A stretch of DNA of 64,000 nucleotides, from positions 20,931,456-20,995,455 of the forward strand of contig CM049318.1 in the NCBI GenBank assembly GCA_026874595.1, given 5' to 3'. Every line of letters begins with the position of its first letter. Within the stretch, counting starts at the first letter, position 1. This document shows, piece by piece, positions 13,980 to 25,165 of this stretch. Under the pieces are notes generated by a model. That model searched no databases, had not been told where the DNA came from, and saw only the letters and a list, made by a program, of their open reading frames with translations. The position numbers and the translations under genes were made by a program. Origin of the DNA: Sipunculus nudus. Lineage: Eukaryota > Annelida > Sipuncula > Golfingiida > Sipunculidae.

Positions 13980-15400
13980 AGCTCAGCTGACTATAAGTCA
14001 TCTGAGCTATAATCGTGGTCCATTGTCCGTCGTGTGTCCGTCCGTCCGTCCGTCCGTAGATGTGGCACGTTTTGAAACCGTAAGACCTAGGAATCCAAAA
14101 TTCAGCATAATGTTAGATGTCCCCAAGATCTCCTACCAAGCCGAAAACTGGGTCTTTGCGAATTCATTCCTTTGAGAAATTAAGGAAAAACCTCAATTTT
14201 TTTATTAAAAACCTATTTTCACAATTCAGGACTGCCTAATATCAAAACCACTCATCTGTTTTTCCTCATATTTCCTATAAATAATCCTCTATATAATTCC
14301 TATGTACATGCCAGAAATTAGGTCTGTATTATATAATTTAAAAAAGTTATGGGCCCAAACATAATGCATTTTGTAAATAATCAGGAAAGACATTTTATCA
14401 CTTAACACAAAACTTGTTAAAGCTAAGCACTTTTTTTCCAGTAATATTACTTTTATTAATCAAAATTAAATTGTATACCCAAAATTAGATCAAAATCTTT
14501 TAAATTTTTTAAAATATTAGCAAAAATAAAAAATTGGTACCTTAAATTTTGCCCAACTTTGACCATGGCACGTTTTTTTGCTGTAACTGCTGTGGATTTA
14601 ATTTTCACAGCATGTTTTTGTTAGCATTTCAACTGTTAACACCAAAAATTTGAAACCAGTTGATCAAAAACTGTAGATTTTATTCAAGTTTTCAAGCACC
14701 ATGTCACATATTGCTAGTGTTATGCAGTTTGCTAGAGCTCAGCTCCCGAGCTTCAGCTCTAAGTTCCTTAAATTTGGCATACAGTTAGATTTCTCCAAAA
14801 TCCCCTACCATGCCAAGAATTTGGTCACTAGGACTTAATTCCTTCGAGATATCAATGAAAAACTTCATTTTTCCATTAAAAACTCATTGTTACTCTTTAA
14901 GACTGCCTAATATCAAAACCACTGATCTGACTTTGATCATATATAATATACATATTTTTCTATACATTCGCTATGCACATGCCAGAAATGATGTCAGTAT
15001 TGTGTATTTTTTAAGTTATGGGCCCAAACATAATGCACTTTGTAAAAAATCAAGAAATATATTTACTCCCTTAACAAGGGCTTTGCTGAAGCTAGAGATT
15101 TTATTGTCAGGGATGTAACATTATTTAATCAAGATTCAATTGAATACCCAAAATTAGTTCTGAATTTTTCAAATTTTATAAGTTATTAGTATAAATATAA
15201 AATTAGTACCTTAAATTTTGCCCAACTGTGACCATGGCACATTTGTTTCCTGAGAGCACTGTTGATATAATTTTCATATCATGCACACATAAGGATTTTA
15301 GCTTTTAATTTAGAAATCTGAAAGAAATTGGCCAAATATTGTAGCTTTTATTAATGTTTTTTATGAGACCCTGTCAGTCTTTGGCTCTCTCCAGCCCCTC
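13980..15400. mobile_element. Interspersed element with an internal tandem duplication of about 650 bp
   Basis: Starts near AGCTCAGCTGACTATAAGTC and a GTCCGTCCGTCCGTCCGT run (about 14036-14056). Two diverged direct copies follow (about 14055-14700 and 14740-15380). Both contain GACTGCCTAATATCAAAACC, ATGGGCCCAAACATAATGCA and CCTTAAATTTTGCCCAACT in the same order. I recognise the GTCCGTCC-headed layout as a common molluscan repeat type, but its superfamily is unassigned. It is AT-rich with no intact protein. Confidence 0.75.
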
Positions 15401-16789
15401 TTGAGTCACCTGTATGTTGACCTTGTTGACCTTTCATCAAATTATGCACGCTTGAGGCGAGAATCCAGGCAGCTTATGGCCAGCCACAGTTGATCCAGGT
15501 GTCCAACCCAACTTATCTAGTAGTTTTAACCAACAACATAACAATAAACAATAAATTAATAAATTTTTCTTGGTTTTTAATAACAAATTAAAAAAAAATA
15601 GAAAAGGAATTTGTTAGTTTATAATAACAGGAAATTAACTTGCAGTTACTGATGATATAAGAATCTTGTATCGATGGGTAGAATGTCACATATTCCAATT
15701 AACACCATGCAGTTACCTATGGCATTTTTCAGTTCATTTTTAATGATAAAGAAGTAAATCATATTATTCATTACTAATCATTAGGGATTATATGAAGGAA
15801 ATTAATGATAGACAAAGATGCAGTTGATAATATTAATCTAGATTCCTACTGTGTCTAGTGTATACATTGATGTGAAATTAGTCCAAAATGATTTTTTTAC
15901 AGTTATTTTTTAATATAAATAAAAGCCATAAAACCAGGTACTTATGATCATTATTTAAATGTGTGAATTTTGTATATTCTGGATTCTCAAAATCATTGTT
16001 TGGTGAAAACTGAATAAATACCAGACATGGTGCAAATACTTTGTAATTGTATTTAAATACGAATATGATTATGTACTCCATTATAAAATTTCTTGCATAA
16101 AGAATGAGAATTCAGGTAAAAATGAAAGTATATGAATACTCGTGCAAATACTTTCAAAATGTATTCATGAATGCATTCATGAATATATTCTTTAATATTA
16201 TTTTAATAATCATATCAGTTATATTTCATTTTAAAAAATCATATGATTCTCTTATGATTTTTAATAAAAATTATATTTGGGACAATATTTGTAATTTTTT
16301 TAATAAATAGTTAAACTCTTTATATTATATGTTCTGCTTATAAGTTATATGGCCAAGTCAAAATCTGTGTGACAATAGTACTCCATTTGTTAATAAAATA
16401 ATTGAAATCAATCCTCTTCCCTGTCTCCAAAGGTACTATCAAAATCATACATAAGCTAAACAACAACAACTCATAATACAGCTTATATTTATTACCACAC
16501 AAAACCAGCATGTGCCTCATTTCTAAATAATATTTTTTATCATATATAACAGCTGAGCGTCGTGACCCATATGTCCCTTGTTTATATTTACTCTCATAAT
16601 TTCAGGTTTCTATCTATCTAAATTGGACATTTGCGTTTACATCATTCCCAATCTGAATAATAAAACTTCACGATCGACGATCTCATCGACTGTTTATAAC
16701 TGTCAAAGTATATTAACTCACATGGACACGACATCGTTCTGTCGAATCAAGTTATATTAAAGTTGTTGCAAAGTGAACAAAACCTAGGT
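15401..16789. other. Very AT-rich non-coding stretch
   Basis: Long A/T runs and only short chance frames. No feature is supported. Confidence 0.5.
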
Positions 16790-17480
16790 TTCATTCAATT
16801 AAATACGATTTCGCAAGAACTGGCGTTATATTTCTGTGAAAAGAAAGTGCCGGTTCCTCCGTGACATGTCAAGCGCGGGCATATAAGAAATTCACTGCAC
16901 GCGACGATATGATACGCAAGCGAGCTTACTTTGAAAACCAGCACAAGTGAATGTGCTGTCAAGAAAACGGGGACAGCTTGTTCTTGGGCATATTAATTAA
17001 GGTCAACGCATAAATTATGCAAAGTACCTACTCCTATTTCTGACAAAAGTTCACGTGACTCCATCGCTTTCCAGCGGCGAAGCCTTTGAAGAATGCCCCC
17101 CGTGCAATTCCTTTTGACCAGTTATGACGCGAGCCTATATATATGAGTTAGAATACTGCTTTAGTTTTGGTTAAACTGGACAAAGTTTGCATTCAGCGTG
17201 ATTATTTTCCCAGAAAGGCAGACCTTTGACATTTTGCATGCATTACAAAGTTGGCCGCACTGCATTCTGGGCATTGCCGTTTGAAAGCAGGGTTCCCCTG
17301 AATCATAAGGGGTCCCGTGTCTGAATATTAATAGGCTTAAAGGTCAGTCACATGGCATGTTTTTAGGGTCGACTCGCGGGTCACACCTGACACCTGTTAC
17401 GTTAGGCCATGGGTCACTACATACAGTCATGTGAGCTACGATGTTTGATAGCCTACGCAGGGGCCTCTATTTGACAGTAA
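16790..17480 (+). promoter_or_regulatory. CpG-preserving patch, candidate alternative promoter
   Basis: CpG dinucleotides are clearly denser here than in the flanking kilobases. The patch holds an E-box palindrome TCACGTGAC (17051-17059), a TATA-like tract TATATATATGAG (about 17135-17146), and TGCATTCTGGGCATTGCCGT (17261-17280), which resembles the conserved ZNF143/SBS promoter motif. It lies about 6 kb upstream of the first exon found. In invertebrates that methylate gene bodies, local CpG retention can mark an unmethylated promoter. A recently inserted repeat would look the same, so the call is tentative. Confidence 0.3.
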
Positions 17481-17660
17481 ATGTGGTGCAGGTCACCATT
17501 GCAAACTGATATTAAACGATTCTGGATTTCTGAAAGCTCTGAGGAATTTGAAATGCTAATATCATGTGCTAATATCCAGGTTACCCAGACTCTGTGTCAA
17601 ATTGCAAATTATCTTTCTAAATGTGTTTTCCGCGAATTCCGCCCATTTCCCACGATCACG

Positions 17661-17880
17661 GAAAATCATTGGCTCTACAGTTGTGATCCCCCATGCCTGA
17701 AGACAGGTACCCCATGCAGTTGTGATCCCCCATCCCTGAAGACAGGTACACCATGCAGTTGGGATCCCCCACCTTGAAAACGGGTACACCATGCAGTAAT
17801 GATCTCACATCCCTGAAGATTGGTATAACCTGCAGTTATGATCCCCCATCATAAGACCTGTACAACCTGCAATAATGATC
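17661..17880. repeat. 39-bp minisatellite, locus 2, about five decayed copies
   Basis: Preceded by GAAAATCATTGGCTCTACA (17661-17679), the exact inverted copy of the sequence right of locus 1. Units follow with the same 'catgcagttgtgatcccccat' theme, degenerating towards 17880. It belongs to the same element family as 12931-13350. Confidence 0.85.
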
Positions 17881-20493
17881 AGCTTTAGAGTGCTGAGCTG
17901 CTGGTGTGCAATATATCTGCTATTTCAATAAATAGTGGTACTTTCTTCTTGAGTAAAAACTTGACACTGACAGTTGTCATGTAAAGATTGTTTGTATTAA
18001 AATGCACATTTATACTGCAACACATTAATCCAGTGGATTTGATGAATTCTTTCTTCAGGCAAAAGGTTAGAATTTACAGCTTTTCTATACCTTATTACTA
18101 GTTATTAGGTTTTGGTCATGCTATGTTGAATTTTATATTTTCATAAATATTCAAGTTACGCTTTTGATTTTTCTACTCCTTATAAAAAAATGGGATAATT
18201 CCTATAATTATGACTGTTAACAATTTTTATGCAATCGTGAAACATTCTGTTATGTCACTTTCTATTTCACAGGGCCACACATATATATAAACAGAGATTG
18301 GGAGATAGAAAGATTCCTAACCAAAAAAACCTTTATCTATCAATAAAGCTTGAATAGTTTCACTTTTCCAGTGATCAGACTATGGGACAAGCATAGGGCT
18401 CAGTGATATAGATCTTCAGACATGTTATGTCATAAGGTGTATTGACATGTTCTTATTGAAGCACAGACCGTATGGTAGTCATTGGTTCACAAAGTAATTC
18501 ATGATTTTGTATTTTCACATAAATCCACACAAGTACCTGGAGTACATACTTGCAACTTTGCCAAGTGTGTCTATAATCATATGAACAGTACATGTATGAA
18601 CAGACCTGTATGGCCTGTAATTTGGTGTATTATAAAGGGGGCAGGCTGTGTGTACCATAATAACATCACATGTCTGAAGACCTGGCTGTGTAACTGTATA
18701 TGCAATATATGATCACTTTTACACCATTGTCACAGTAGCCTGCCACAGAGGCACAATTTAATACTGGCCGGGAAAAGCTTTTAGGGCAGCCATACATGGT
18801 GGCCGGTCCTGATGAAGGGTTCCTTGGTGTAAAGTCAGAAGTCCTTGCCATGTAATACTGTGGTTCACTGGAGGTGTGGTTTGCCCCAGTGATGATGTCA
18901 TGTTATGTGAGGGGAGAATTCACATCCACTGTATACACAGAAGCCCCAGTGTTGAAACAGTAGTAGGAATAACAAACAGGTGTGCCATGGTGCGTGAACT
19001 AAGAATGCCCCAGGTATTTATTTCAACTAGGTATCTTTTTCTTATTCTCTCCTTCTGTGTGTTTTGTTAGGATTCTGTCTTTGTCTGTGTGTGTGATAAT
19101 AGTGGAATGTCAGCACAATAGGTATTATGCATTTATATTAAATATATGGCTGAAAAATGTGTTACTCATAATAGACAACAGTTGCACAGGAACCAGGTAC
19201 CTTTATTTAGGTATGTGTTTGAGAAATGGAAATTTGAGTGGGGGGGGGGGGGGGCAGAGAGAGATCTTCATATGAAGAAGTATCTAGTCAATCTCTAATT
19301 AATAAGTGTTATGGGAAATATTTGAGCAAATTCATAAGAACTAAGTTTTTGTCAGGAATTTAGGTATATGTGGTAACTGTTAGTGTACACACATATGTGA
19401 GCATATGTTATATTCATTAACATCATAATGAGTATGCAAAAAAAACCAAAGTTTCATGAGTAATACTATGAGCACAATCTCATGAATTAACCATCTGTCA
19501 TATTTTTCAAAATATATGTTAAAATATTGTGTGTGTGTGTGTGTAAGTTACCTCAACCCTTGTACCCATACACTTTGTTAGAATATATATATGTTAAAAT
19601 GGTGTGTGTGTAAGTTTAGGATGTCATGTGTTGTGATGAACATCATTGGGGCCTTTGCTAAACGTCTAAAACATCGTGAGTAGTACTTGGTTAGCATCTT
19701 AAGAACTAACCATAAGGCATGTTTGATGATGATGGCATAAAGTGTTAGTCAGGGAGTTTCAAACACTCTGAAAGTTACCTTTGTGGTTGCCATATATTTA
19801 TTAGGTATCTGTGTATGTATGTGTGTGTTAGTGTGTGTACGTTTATCAAAAAGATTGTTGTAAAAGAAACTGTTAGTATTAGGAGTCCTTGTATGATAAA
19901 AATCCTATGGGCTAACTCTCTGTCATATAATTAGGGTCCTGTGTTTGAAGTAAGTGTGTATATGAGATAATGACAAGTGCAGTATGTCTAAATAAGTATC
20001 GTGACTAAGTGGGTGTCATATATTTAGGTATGTGGGTCTCTAGTGTGTGATAATGATAAAGACATCCACAGGAGGTTATCTCATGTTGAGTGGATTGAAC
20101 AGGTTTATATATTAAACAATTATCTGTCACAGATTAATGTATATGTGTACTGCAGTGAACTCCTTTACTTACAGATATATATATTGATTTAGTCAAACCT
20201 AGATAATTATGTTCAAATGACTGACATTTCACATGTTCAGGTAGGTTGTGAAGAAGCTCAGTGTTTCAGACATGACACTTATCAGCCATGTGAATATTCT
20301 GATGTTGACTTTAGTGATAGTTGCATTGCTAAAGGTATATATGCTTGTTGTGGATTAAGAATATGATACATACATGTATATATGTACATACACCTTGGAG
20401 AAAATAATGGGTGCATTGTTGTTTATTCTAGCAGACCTATTGTTCCTGAATTATAATTTTCAGTGTCAGATGGAGGCCTGATTAATGATAGTT

Positions 20494-20533
<40 letters not shown>

Positions 20534-21104
20534 AAAGTCTGAGATGCATGTTCTACATTTTCATAATTAGTCAGACAGTTATCGGGTGGGGTTGGGATGG
20601 TGGGGGGGGGGGGGGTGGAATTAACGTCCCTTGTATTCACACGACAGCCATGTTTGTTATAACTAGATCTAGATCATGTATTTCGATGGGTCTTGTGATA
20701 GTTTCTCCAGACTTTATCAGTATCACAGCCAGGAAAAAAGTCCTGACCTCAAATTTCCCAGAAGATCACACCAGTCTTATCTGATATAACTGTGGTTACT
20801 ATTGTTGGTTATACTCCGTACAGATATGTGATTGCATAATGATAAACTTTGGCCATGGCTCAAAGTGAAAGAGATTTTGAGGAAGATTTTTGTTAGGTAA
20901 TAATTAACAATACACAGCAGCAGACAGGCACAACAGGAAGAACAATGTTAGAAGCGAGCAGGTTTGTGACAGAGCAGTAACATGGATTTCATGTACCGTG
21001 GATCCTTCTGATTAAGACAATGTGGGTATGATTTGTTACTGTGTCTTTATATATAGGTATGATTTTATAGTCTTTCTGTATTTGTTGTTATACATTGGTC
21101 TTAG
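17881..21104. other. Non-coding stretch with simple repeats
   Basis: Contains (GT)n tracts near 19530-19545, G runs at 19240-19254 and 20602-20615, and (GA)n at 20500-20528. Between 19000 and 20200 phrases such as TATTTAGGTATGTG and TCTGTCATAT recur every 100-250 bp, hinting at a very degenerate repeat array. No exon is supported. Confidence 0.5.
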
Positions 21105-21480
21105 GCCGGAAGTATTATGGTATATTGACTGTATGTCCGACCGATCATTTTAAGTGTCTCCACAATAACTTAAGGGCTTTGATGGATTTTTACAAAACAC
21201 TCTATATATCTCCTTACCAATAGATCATCTTGGTTGACTTCAATTCTAGGCAAAATCAATGAGGTCAGAGGTCACCAGGCTTCTTCGTGGTGTCTCTGTG
21301 ATAAGTGATAACAGACCAGGAATATGATGGATTTTTAATTAAAACTCAACAGATATATTAACCAGTATAACATCTCACCTAAGTTTGATTTATGGCAAAA
21401 TCCATGCATAATTAATGAGGTCAGGGGTCACCACACTTTGGTGGCATGTAATGACTTAACAAAAACCCTGCAGATTTTCA
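21105..21480 (+). repeat. Interspersed repeat with GAGGTCAGAGGTCACC motif, copy 1
   Basis: Shares, in order, AGTATTATGG, a GACCGATC/GACCATC block, TTGATGGATTTT and ATGAGGTCAGAGGTCACC with the reverse complement of 57500-57905. A related fragment lies at 24925-25165. It is non-coding. Confidence 0.7.
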
Positions 21481-21489
21481 TGAGACTAA

Positions 21490-21670
21490 TGACTAATGGT
21501 TAGTGCACTGGACTTGTGACAGCAAGGTTGTGGGTTTAGGTCCCGATCTGAGCCTAGATAAGTGACAAGAATGAACAGGCCCGAAAGACCAGGAAGGCAA
21601 AGTGTAAAACTAAGTCCGATGATACTGACTTTGTCAGTGATATTAAACTATCAACCTTTACCTTTTCCAG
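21490..21670 (+). mobile_element. tRNA-derived SINE, copy 2
   Basis: Matches copy 1 (8870-9210) in the head (GGTTAGTGC, CTGGACTTGTGAC, CAAGGTTGTGGGTTT), the body (AAGAATGAACAGGC, AAGACCAGGAAGGCAAAG) and the tail (CTTTACCTTT), but lacks about 100 bp of the middle. It is inserted directly after the AGGTCA-containing repeat. Confidence 0.8.
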
Positions 21671-23289
21671 CAATTCAGTCATTTTGAAAGTCAGTCACTT
21701 TCATTCCCTGCATCTGTTTTCTTTTCATGTTCTCCATTTGATTAATTACATACAGTGCATTCCATTATTTTATTTGTTCCCAAGTCCAAACTTTATTTAG
21801 ACAATTCATTTCATTCATCCATTTATCAAACTGATTTGGTCATTTTATGAATGAATTGAACAATGACTGAATTGCAGTGTAAGATCTATCCATGCTACAT
21901 AGTTCATATGAATCTCCTTTCCACAGATAGCTGTGGTACCATTGAAAGAGCTCGATTTTATTTAAAAAAAAAGACGGAAACAAAATTGTTAATTGTAGCA
22001 CACTGTGACCATCAAAACAGGTTTAGAGACATGCTAATTGATATTATTTTAAAAATTGTAGACTTAGTTATTTTGATTATTGAACAGGTGTGTGTAAAGA
22101 GTTATTTTATAATTTTACAGACTTATTATGGAATTATGGAATAATTTGTGTTTATAATTGAACAAATTTGTTGACTCATCTATTAAGATATTTGAAAGAT
22201 AATATACTTAAATATTATGATAATTAAGCAGGTTTGTAGAATATATTATACAACTGTCTGCACTGAACTAGTTCTTTTCCATATTGATGCTATGTTTTAA
22301 TGTCCTGAAACATGGACATGTTTTGCTTGTATATGAGAACTGTTATGAAACTTCACTAATGCTACAGATAGTGTTTGTATAGGAGAAACATTGGTTTACT
22401 GAAGCTTGATATCCCTCAGTATCATGGCATTGCCTCAAGTAGTGTAAATATTGTAGTGTTACAGCCGTGTGTTTTATTGGTTGGTGTTAATATTTGTGCA
22501 AGTTTTGTTATGATCAGAGCTACTGGAGTACTGTATAGTGGCAGGTACACAATCATTTAATGTCCAGAATGTAACAGGAACCAGCTCATCTATAAGGAAA
22601 CAATATACACTCAATTATGGTGCAAGGATTATTTAATTTATAATTTAGCAAAATGAAACTACATATATGAAAATTAGGATGTTTTGAGAGACAGCAGTGG
22701 ATGTCAACTGGCATTGGATGAACTTCCTGTGTGTTTTTTGCATGTTACCAATATTTTTACATTTAAATGTTTGCTAACAAAAAAAAATTAAAAAAAAAGC
22801 ATTTGAGAATCAGGCTCAGGTCCTACCTCCTGCCCTCTCTCTTTCAGTATTAACTCATTGAAACAATTTGAGCACAAATGATTATAAGACATACAGACAG
22901 ACAGATAGACATGGGTTACAGCCTCCAGCAGTGGTGTTGTTGACTGCAGGCTTGAGGAAGTTTTCATATTGTTGTGCACGACAGTTTTGGTTTCTTTTAT
23001 GTGTGAATGTGTATGAAAGATGAGAATGTAATGTATAAATGAAAATAATTACAAAACTTTGCTTTGCAGAAAAGATTGCTTCAAATAAGTTCAGGAAAAG
23101 TTTCCTGAAGATAACAGAATTTTTAAGACTCTGGAGTTTCCCAGTAATGCTTGATGTTAAGAGGTTAAAAATTTTGGCACTTAGCATTCTATTGGGTAAT
23201 ACTGGTAATAAAACTGTAAACAGAGAAAAAACTGCTATAATTAATTCTTCAGAGATAATATATTTCATGACTCATCTGATTTGTTGCAG
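21671..23289. other. Probable intron before the PDZ exon
   Basis: No coding similarity. It ends in a polypyrimidine-poor but acceptable acceptor, TTGTTGCAG, at 23281-23289. Confidence 0.6.
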
Positions 23290-23476
23290 GTTCTGGGGGC
23301 AAAAGAAGCAAGTTGAGCTCGTTGGAGCCCATGGATACAATATTCGTGAAGCATGTTAAGGACGGGGGACCAGCGCAGCATGCGGGACTTCACACGGGCG
23401 ATCGTATCCTCTCAGTTAACAGTCAGAGCGTGGCCGGAAAAACCTACTCACAAGTTGTGGCGCTGATACAGTCAAG
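23290..23476 (+). CDS. ARHGAP21/23 exon: C-terminal part of the PDZ domain
   Basis: Acceptor TTGTTGCAG and donor CAAG|GTATGC. The exon enters with two bases of a split codon and leaves with AG. Residues include [20 protein letters not shown] and [16 protein letters not shown], the typical PDZ segment running from the βC strand into the αB helix ([11 protein letters not shown]). This motif is nearly identical to the ARHGAP21/23 PDZ. The carboxylate-binding loop that opens a PDZ domain (GFGF type in this family) is not in this exon and was not found upstream. Confidence 0.93.
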
Positions 23477-23597
23477 GTATGCACTGTGTATTGTTTAGCC
23501 AAGCTGACCTGGTCTGCAAAGCTTTAGGTATAACCTTCTAATACTTTATAAAATAAAGATGCCCAGTTAGCATTGTGTCATTTTTTAACCTTGATAA
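23477..23597. other. Start of the PDZ intron
   Basis: A short unique stretch before a transposon insertion at 23598. Confidence 0.6.
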
Positions 23598-24918
23598 GGC
23601 CTAAAAAAAAAGGTCTTTGTTTCCTATTACATGCCAGAGAAAAATAGGGCAGGTAGGTCGGGAATTTTTTTTTTTTTTTAATTTTTTTTTATTCAGTTTA
23701 TGCGACATATTTTCAGAATAAAATGGTAAATAGAATTATGTTAATGCATATCTGTGCCAATCCGTGTACAGTATGATCAAATATTGACCCATTAGACTAT
23801 TTTCTCTTGGAGAAATAGGTGTTTGTTCAATCTCTTATAAGAAGTGAAGCGAAGTAACTTTCAAGGAATGATCAGCTGGTCGCTGACAAATAATTAAAGT
23901 TGGCAATCAGACAGGTTTACCTTCTAAGGCTAACATGAGCGGCCGGCCATTCATTCGCCCTCAGAAATTGCAAAATGACACTGTTGAACCATGATGTAGT
24001 ACGCACGCATTAACTTGGGGGAAAATAAAGTGATCATAACATAGGTATATTTGTTTAAAATAAGAAATGTACATCGGCAATCCGCCGGTGTCAAATTGGA
24101 CATCGCAGTTATGAATATGCTCTTATCAATTACCGCCGTTATATAAAAAAAATATTGCCAAAAATGAATGATCACCATGTGTGACTGCCAAATTTGCGTT
24201 TAACTTTTCGTTACATGACGGGCCAACGTTCATTAAATTGTTCGTTTTTACTCCTGCCAACACCCGAGCGCAGGATCAGGTGATCAACGACAGAACAAAT
24301 ACGGGTACTTATGTACCTGAATAGGTAACCAGGGTTACATGCAGTGACTAAACGTCATGTCATTGGTTCATTTCAACTCATTTGCATGGCCGAAGACGGC
24401 ACTGAATTCCGAATATTGCCGACTAGCGACCGTGCATACAAGCGGGCCATTAATGAGGCAAATTTTTGGGGTTTAGGGCAAATTTGATCGATCTCGAATC
24501 AGTTCTCAGAAGGGTCACGGCTATCAGACATTCGCGGAGGAGGCCACGTCGATAGCTTGAAGAAGCTGCTTATTTCTCCAGTGGAACACTTTTGATATTT
24601 ATCTGCTTCCTATAAATTAAGAAAGTTGTTGCGCAGAACTACGTTCTAAGCTGACGAACCCGCTTATGAATATGACTTTCCACACGCCGTTTTTGCGGGT
24701 ATATTTGAACTGTCAGTGACGATCTCAGAACATCGTAGTTTGTATCTGTATGACAGATTAAAGTTGTCGACATTAAGTCGTATTTCACCTAAAAATTCCA
24801 CACGCAAACCTCGACTTTTACTGGTTTTGCAATCAGAATCCAAATAAAAATTTTAGGGTCGCACAGTAAATCTAGGGTCGGTCGGGTAAACGGAAACAAA
24901 GACCTTTTTTTTTACGCC
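23598..24918. mobile_element. PIF/Harbinger-like non-autonomous DNA transposon, about 1.3 kb
   Basis: Terminal inverted repeats of about 27 bp. The left end starts GGCCTAAAAAAAAAGGTC, then TTTGTTTCC. The right end read on the minus strand starts GGCGTAAAAAAAAAGGTC, then TTTGTTTCC, with one mismatch between them. Both ends are flanked by TAA (23595-23597 and 24919-24921). A three-base TWA target duplication and GGC-type ends are the signature of PIF/Harbinger elements. The interior (about 23940-24900) is CpG-rich, unlike the surrounding intron, suggesting a fairly recent insertion. No transposase frame longer than about 75 codons is present. Confidence 0.8.
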
Positions 24919-24924
24919 TAACTA

Positions 24925-25165
24925 ACCAGGACTTTGCTTCAAAATTTGATTCTCGGCAAAATCTTTGCATATTTAATGAGGTCACAGGTCACCAGACTTT
25001 ATTGGAGTCATAATGACTTGCCAAAAATCTAATAGAATTTCATGAAATTTATTATACATATTAAACAATAGAGTTCTTCACATGAATTGAATTCTCTGCA
25101 AAATTAATGCATATCTTGTAAGGTCACAGGTCACAAGACATTCAGCAGGCATTTCATACACTGTT
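24925..25165 (+). repeat. AGGTCA-containing interspersed repeat, copy 2
   Basis: Contains TTTAATGAGGTCACAGGTCA and a second GTAAGGTCACAGGTCACAAG about 150 bp later. This is the same family as 21105-21480. The PIF/Harbinger-like element sits immediately to its left. Confidence 0.65.

Noticed and set aside
22882-23268. 128-codon minus-strand frame next to the PDZ exon
   Set aside because: AT-rich, no recognisable family, no supporting splice or regulatory signals.
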